Shown in pieces: positions 59,707 to 64,000 of a stretch of DNA of 64,000 nucleotides (position 1 is its first letter; the number at the start of each line of letters is the position of its first letter). The notes beneath the pieces were generated by a model. That model made no database searches, was not told the origin of the DNA, and saw nothing but the letters and a program-made list of their open reading frames with translations. The stretch is from Budorcas taxicolor (lineage: Eukaryota; Chordata; Mammalia; Artiodactyla; Bovidae), in assembly GCF_023091745.1 (NCBI RefSeq), contig NW_026291482.1, positions 806,001 to 870,000 on the forward strand, written 5' to 3'. Made by a program: the position numbers and the translations under genes.

Positions 59707-62700
59707 TTGAGATGCGACGGGAACGCCGGGAACACTTTCCCGACGAAGCAGGGAAAGGATCCCTCATGTCGAGCTACGAGGCGCAAACGGGGCTCCTCTG
59801 GATGTGGGCGGGACCCTCGTGTTTCCTCTCGAGTGGAGACGGGTATGTCGGGGAACTTCTTGATTTGCACCAAGGGTGTGAAGGACCCTTTCGAAGTTCC
59901 AGAGGTGAGGTGTGATCCGCCTCGAGACGCCTCAGCGGAAATGGGCCTCATCTCGCCTGGAGGGGAGAACCTCCTGGATTTTCTCGAGTTGCGGCAGGTC
60001 TTCTCGAGTTACGACGGGGACCTCAGGGACCCGCTCTGGTGGCCTCAGGAAAGGCCAGTCCACGTGCGAGTTGCTAGGGGCCATCTCGGGATTCCTCTCC
60101 CGTCCAAGCCCGGGCCTAAGACCTTGTGTGGAGTCGGGGCCGAAATCTGAGGATTCCTCTCCAGTGTTGCCATGGATCTTGAGGTGCTTCTGAGTCTCCC
60201 CATGGGAGTCAGGCCTCGTCTCGAGTGCGGGCATGCCCGTGTGCTTACCTCCCCAGCTGCAGCAATAGTGTCACGCTTCCTGTCACGTGGATCAAGGATC
60301 TGTGGCTTTCCCTCGAGGCTGTCCCTCGAGGCTTTCCCACGAGGCTTTCCCACAGGGCTGTGTCACCTGCCACCTTGGTGTGAGTCGATCCTCGGCGTGA
60401 AATACGAGCCAGTGAAGGGAAAAGAGGTTCCTCTGGAATGGACTGAGACATCTGGGGGACTCTTGGATTGGTGGCACGACCCTGGAGTTCCTCTCGCCGT
60501 GCCTGTTGAGAGGGCCTCCTCTTGAGATGCGATGGGAACGCCGGGAACTCTTTCCCGAGCAAGCAGGGAAAGGATCCCTCATCTCGAGCTACGAGGCGGA
60601 AACGGGGCTCCTCTGGATGTGGGCGGGACCGTCGTGTTTCCTCTCGAGTGGAGACGGGTATGTCGGGGAACTTCTTGATTTGCACCAAGGGTGTGAAGGA
60701 CCCTTTCGAAGTTCCAGAGGTGAGGTGTGATCCGCCTCGAGACGCCTCAGCGGAAATGGGCCTCATCTCGCCTGGAGGGGAGAACCTCCTGGATTTTCTC
60801 GAGTTGCGGCAGGTCTTCTCGAGTTACGAAGGGGACCTCAGGGACCCGCTCTGGTCGCCTCAGGACAGGCCAGTCCACATGCGAGCTGCTAGGGGACCTC
60901 TCGGGATTCCTCTCCCGTCCATGCCACGGCCTCAGTCCTTGTGTGGATTCGGGGCCGGAATCTGAGGATTCCTCTCCAGTGTTGCCATGGATCCTGGGGT
61001 GCTTCTGAGTCTCCCCAGGGGAGTCAGGCCTCGTCTCGAGTGGGGGCATGCACGTGCGCTTTCCTCCCGAGCTGCAGCAGTCGTGTCACGCTTCCTGTCA
61101 CGTGGATCAGGGGATCTGTGGTTTCCCTCGAGGCTTTCCCTCGAGGCTTTCCCACGAGGCTTTCCCACAGGGCTGTGCCACGTGCCACCTTGGTGGGAGT
61201 CGATCCTCGGCGTGAAAGACGAGCCGGTGAAGGGAAAAGAGTTTCCTCTGGAATGGACTGAGACATCTGGGGGACTCTTGGAATGGTGGCACGACCCTGG
61301 AGTTGCTCTCGCCGTTCCTGTTGAGAGGGCCTCCTCTTGAGATGCGACGGGAACGCCGGGAACTCTTTCGCGATGAAGCAGGAAAAGGATCCCTCATCTC
61401 GAGCTACCAGGCGGAAACGGGGCTCCTCTGGATGTGGGTGGGACCGTCGTGTTTCCTCTCGAGTGGAGACGGGTATGTCGGGGAACATCTTGCTTTGCAC
61501 CAAGGGTGTGAAGGACCCTTTCGAAGTTCCAGAGGTGAGGTGTGATCCGCCTCGAGACGCCTCAGCGGAAATGGGCCTCATCTCGCCTGGAGGGGAGAAC
61601 CTCCTGGATTTTCTCGGGTTGCGGCAGGTCTTCTCGAGTTACGATGGGGACCTCAGGGACCCGCTCTGGTGGCCTCAGGAAAGGCCAGTCCGCGTGCGAG
61701 TTGCTAGGGGCCATCGCGGGATTCCTCTCCCGTCCATGCCCAGGCCTAAGACCTTGTGTGGAGACGGGGCCGAAATCTGAGGATTCCTCTCCAGTGTTGC
61801 CATGGATCTTGAGGTGCTTCTCAGTCTCCCCAGGGGAGTCAGGCCTCGTCTCGAGTGGGGGCATGCCCGTGTGCTTACCTCCCCAGCTGCAGCAGTAGTG
61901 TCACGCTTCCTGTCACGTTAATCAAGGGATCTGTGGCTTTCCCTCGAAGCTGTCCCTCGAGGCTGTCCCTCGGGGCTTTCCCACGAGGCTTTCCCACAGG
62001 GCTGTGCCACGTGCCACATTGGTGTGAGTCGATCCTCGGCGTGAAAGACAAGCCAGTGACTGGAAAAGAGGTTCCTCTGGAATGGACTGAGACATCTGGG
62101 GGACTCTTGGATTGGTGGCACGACCGTGGAGTTCCTTTCGCCCTTCCTGTTGAGAGGGCCTCCTCTTGAGATGCGACGGGAACACCGGGAACTCTTTCCC
62201 GAGCAAGCAGGGAAAGGATCCCTCATCTCGAGCTCCGAGGCGGAAACGGGGCTCCTCTGGATGTGGGCGGGACCCTCGTGTTTCCTCTCGAGTGGAGACG
62301 GGTATGTCGGGGAACTTCTTGATTTGCACCAAGGGTGTGAAGGACCCTTTCGAAGTTCCAGAGGTGAGGTGTGATCAGCCTCGAGACGCCTCAGCGGAAA
62401 TGGGCCTCATCTCGCCTGGAGGGGAGAACCTCCTGGATTTTCTTGAGTTGCGGCAGGTCTTCTCGAGTTACGACGGGGACCTCAGGGACCCGCTCTGGTG
62501 GCCTCAGGAAAGGCCAGTCCACGTGCGAGTTGCTAGGGGCCATCTCGGGATTCCTCTCCCGTCCAAGCCCGGGCCTAAGACCTTGTGTGGAGTCGGGGCC
62601 GAAATCTGAGGATTCCTCTCCAGTGTTGCCATGGATCTTGAGGTGCTTCTGAGTCTCCCCATGGGAGTCAGGCCTCGTCTCGAGTGCGGGCATGCCCGTG

Positions 62701-62980
62701 TGCTTACCTCCCCAGCTGCAGCAATAGTGTCACGCTTCCTGTCACGTGGATCAAGGATCTGTGGCTTTCCCTCGAGGCTGTCCCTCGAGGCTTTCCCACG
62801 AGGCTTTCCCACAGGGCTGTGCCACGTGCCACCTTGGTGTGAGTCGATCCTCGGCGTGAAATACGAGCCAGTGAAGGGAAAAGAGGTTCCTCTGGAATGG
62901 ACTGAGACATCTGGGGGACTCTTGGATTGGTGGCACGACCCTGGAGTTCCTCTCGCCGTGCCTGTTGAGAGGGCCTCCTC
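59707..62980. repeat. Higher-order repeat copy 14 (A-B-C-D/A hybrid)
   Basis: Monomers start at 59707, 60522, 61337 and 62166. A has a private A at 59734 and the B/C-type base C at 59918. The last monomer begins like D (AGCTCCGAGGCGG) and ends like A (TTACGACGGGG from 62467, CCAAGCCCGGGCC, GAAATACGAGCC), so one monomer equivalent is lost and the next monomer is B. Its tail also reads GCCACGTGCC at 62821, where A normally has GTCACCTGCC. Confidence 0.88.
62243..62467. other. Recombination junction inside D/A hybrid monomer
   Basis: The last D-type base is G at 62243 (GGCGGAAAC; A has GGCGCAAAC). The first certain A-type base is G at 62467 (TCGAGTTACGACGG; D has TCGACTTACAACGG). The A-like C at 62359 is not decisive, since D copies 1 and 3 also have it. 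Confidence 0.8.
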
Positions 62981-64000
62981 TTGAGATGCGATGGGAACGC
63001 CGGGAACTCTTTCCCGAGCAAGCAGGGAAAGGATCCCTCATCTCGAGCTACGAGGCGGAAACGGGGCTCCTCTGGATGTGGGCGGGACCGTCGTGTTTCC
63101 TCTCGAGTGGAGACGGGTATGTCGGGGAACTTCTTGATTTGCACCAAGGGTGTGAAGGACCCTTTCGAAGTTCCAGAGGTGAGGTGTGATCCGCCTCGAG
63201 ACGCCTCAGCGGAAATGGGCCTCATCTCGCCTGGAGGGGAGAACCTCCTGGATTTTCTCGAGTTGCGGCAGGTCTTCTCGAGTTACGAAGGGGACCTCAG
63301 GGACCCGCTCTGGTCGCCTCAGGACAGGCCAGTCCACATGCGAGCTGCTAGGGGACCTCTCGGGATTCCTCTCCCGTCCATGCCACGGCCTCAGTCCTTG
63401 TGTGGATTCGGGGCCGGAATCTGAGGATTCCTCTCCAGTGTTGCCATGGATCCTGGGGTGCTTCTGAGTCTCCCCAGGGGAGTCAGGCCTCGTCTCGAGT
63501 GGGGGCATGCACGTGCGCTTTCCTCCCGAGCTGCAGCAGTCGTGTCACGCTTCCTGTCACGTGGATCAGGGGATCTGTGGTTTCCCTCGAGGCTTTCCCT
63601 CGAGGCTTTCCCACGAGGCTTTCCCACAGGGCTGTGCCACGTGCCACCTTGGTGGGAGTCGATCCTCGGCGTGAAAGACGAGCCGGTGAAGGGAAAAGAG
63701 TTTCCTCTGGAATGGACTGAGACATCTGGGGGACTCTTGGAATGGTGGCACGACCCTGGAGTTGCTCTCGCCGTTCCTGTTGAGAGGGCCTCCTCTTGAG
63801 ATGCGACGGGAACGCCGGGAACTCTTTCGCGATGAAGCAGGAAAAGGATCCCTCATCTCGAGCTACCAGGCGGAAACGGGGCTCCTCTGGATGTGGGTGG
63901 GACCGTCGTGTTTCCTCTCGAGTGGAGACGGGTATGTCGGGGAACATCTTGCTTTGCACCAAGGGTGTGAAGGACCCTTTCGAAGTTCCAGAGGTGAGGT
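62981..64000. repeat. Higher-order repeat copy 15, partial (B, then start of C)
   Basis: B starts at 62981 and C at 63796; C is cut by the window edge. The array clearly continues to the right. Confidence 0.88.

Larger units (their letters stand above)
1..64000. repeat. Ruminant satellite I-like tandem array (about 815-bp monomers)
   Basis: The whole window is head-to-tail monomers of 814-829 bp. All copies share landmarks in the same order: TTGAGATGCGACGGG, a GGATCC site, several CTCGAG sites, a CCATGG, a GCATGC, CTGCAG in most copies, and a short CTCGAGG-rich 14-bp repeat block near the 3' end. No interruption by unique sequence or a transposable element is visible. Known of the family: bovid satellite I is built from degenerate 31-bp subrepeats and has units of about 0.82 kb in sheep and goat and 1.4 kb in cattle. 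The assignment rests on unit length, subrepeat spacing and general sequence character, not on an alignment. A cervid satellite I relative is the main alternative. Confidence 0.85.
18763..64000. repeat. Homogenised four-monomer higher-order repeat array A-B-C-D (3275 bp)
   Basis: Successive blocks repeat at 3275 bp and contain four distinguishable monomers. A (815 bp) has GCGCAAACGG, CCAAGCCCGGGCC and GAAATACGAGCC. B (815 bp) has GCGATGGGAACGCC, TTACGAAGGGG, CAGGACAGG and CATGGATCCTGGGG. C (829 bp) has CATCTTGCTTTGC, TCTCGGGTTGCGG and CACGTTAATCAAGG. D (816 bp) starts TTGAGTTGCGACGGG and has AGCTCCGAGGCGG and CGACTTACAACGG. Copies usually differ from one another by only zero to a few substitutions, whereas the four classes differ from each other at many positions. 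That contrast is the signature of a higher-order repeat. Confidence 0.92.

Noticed and set aside
1..64000. CRISPR array or bacterial repeat system
   Set aside because: The repeats are 815 bp with no short direct repeat plus unique spacer pattern and no cas genes. The sequence is a eukaryotic satellite.
1..64000. Ribosomal DNA spacer or 45S rDNA
   Set aside because: No rRNA-like conserved segments and no Sal-box-type or enhancer-promoter arrangement are visible, and the repeat unit is far too short.
1..64000. A previously undescribed gene-based system
   Set aside because: Nothing coding is supported on either strand. The only real structure is satellite higher-order organisation.

Overview
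The window is one unbroken block of GC-rich tandem satellite DNA. I see no protein-coding gene, RNA gene, transposon, CRISPR array or unique sequence in it. The basic unit is a monomer of about 815 bp (range 814-829) in head-to-tail orientation. I phased the monomers on the TTG of the conserved string TTGAGATGCGACGGG (TTGAGTTGCGACGGG in one class). On that phase the window holds 77 complete monomers and two partial ones.

The unit length, the dense CTCGAG motifs spaced near multiples of 31 bp, one GGATCC per monomer and the high GC content fit the bovid satellite I family (the 1.714/1.715 centromeric satellite; about 1.4 kb units in cattle, about 0.82 kb in sheep and goat). The likely source is therefore a centromere or pericentromere of a caprine-type ruminant. 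A cervid satellite I relative cannot be excluded by eye.

Layout. (1) 1-5706: a diverged, older four-monomer arrangement in the order C-D-A-B-C-D-A, with a repeat offset of about 3261 bp. (2) 5707-13868: a patchwork of monomers whose heads and tails are reshuffled, including a near-perfect 814-bp tandem duplication and one 826-bp monomer. (3) 13869-18762: a three-monomer higher-order repeat (X-Y-Z) of 2447 bp, two copies almost identical. (4) 18763-64000: a strongly homogenised four-monomer higher-order repeat A-B-C-D of 3275 bp (815+815+829+816). It has eleven regular copies, two copies shortened to three monomers (28588 and 40873), a further copy ending in a D/A hybrid (62166), and a partial copy at the right edge.

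There are no genes acting together. The biology on show is array evolution: unequal crossing-over that removes whole monomers in register, short gene-conversion patches between monomer classes, slippage of a 14-bp micro-repeat, and a left-to-right rise in homogenisation. That rise suggests the window runs from an older array edge into a recently amplified core. The many open frames on both strands, up to 267 codons, come from high GC and few stop triplets. They change frame from monomer to monomer and I treat them as non-coding.
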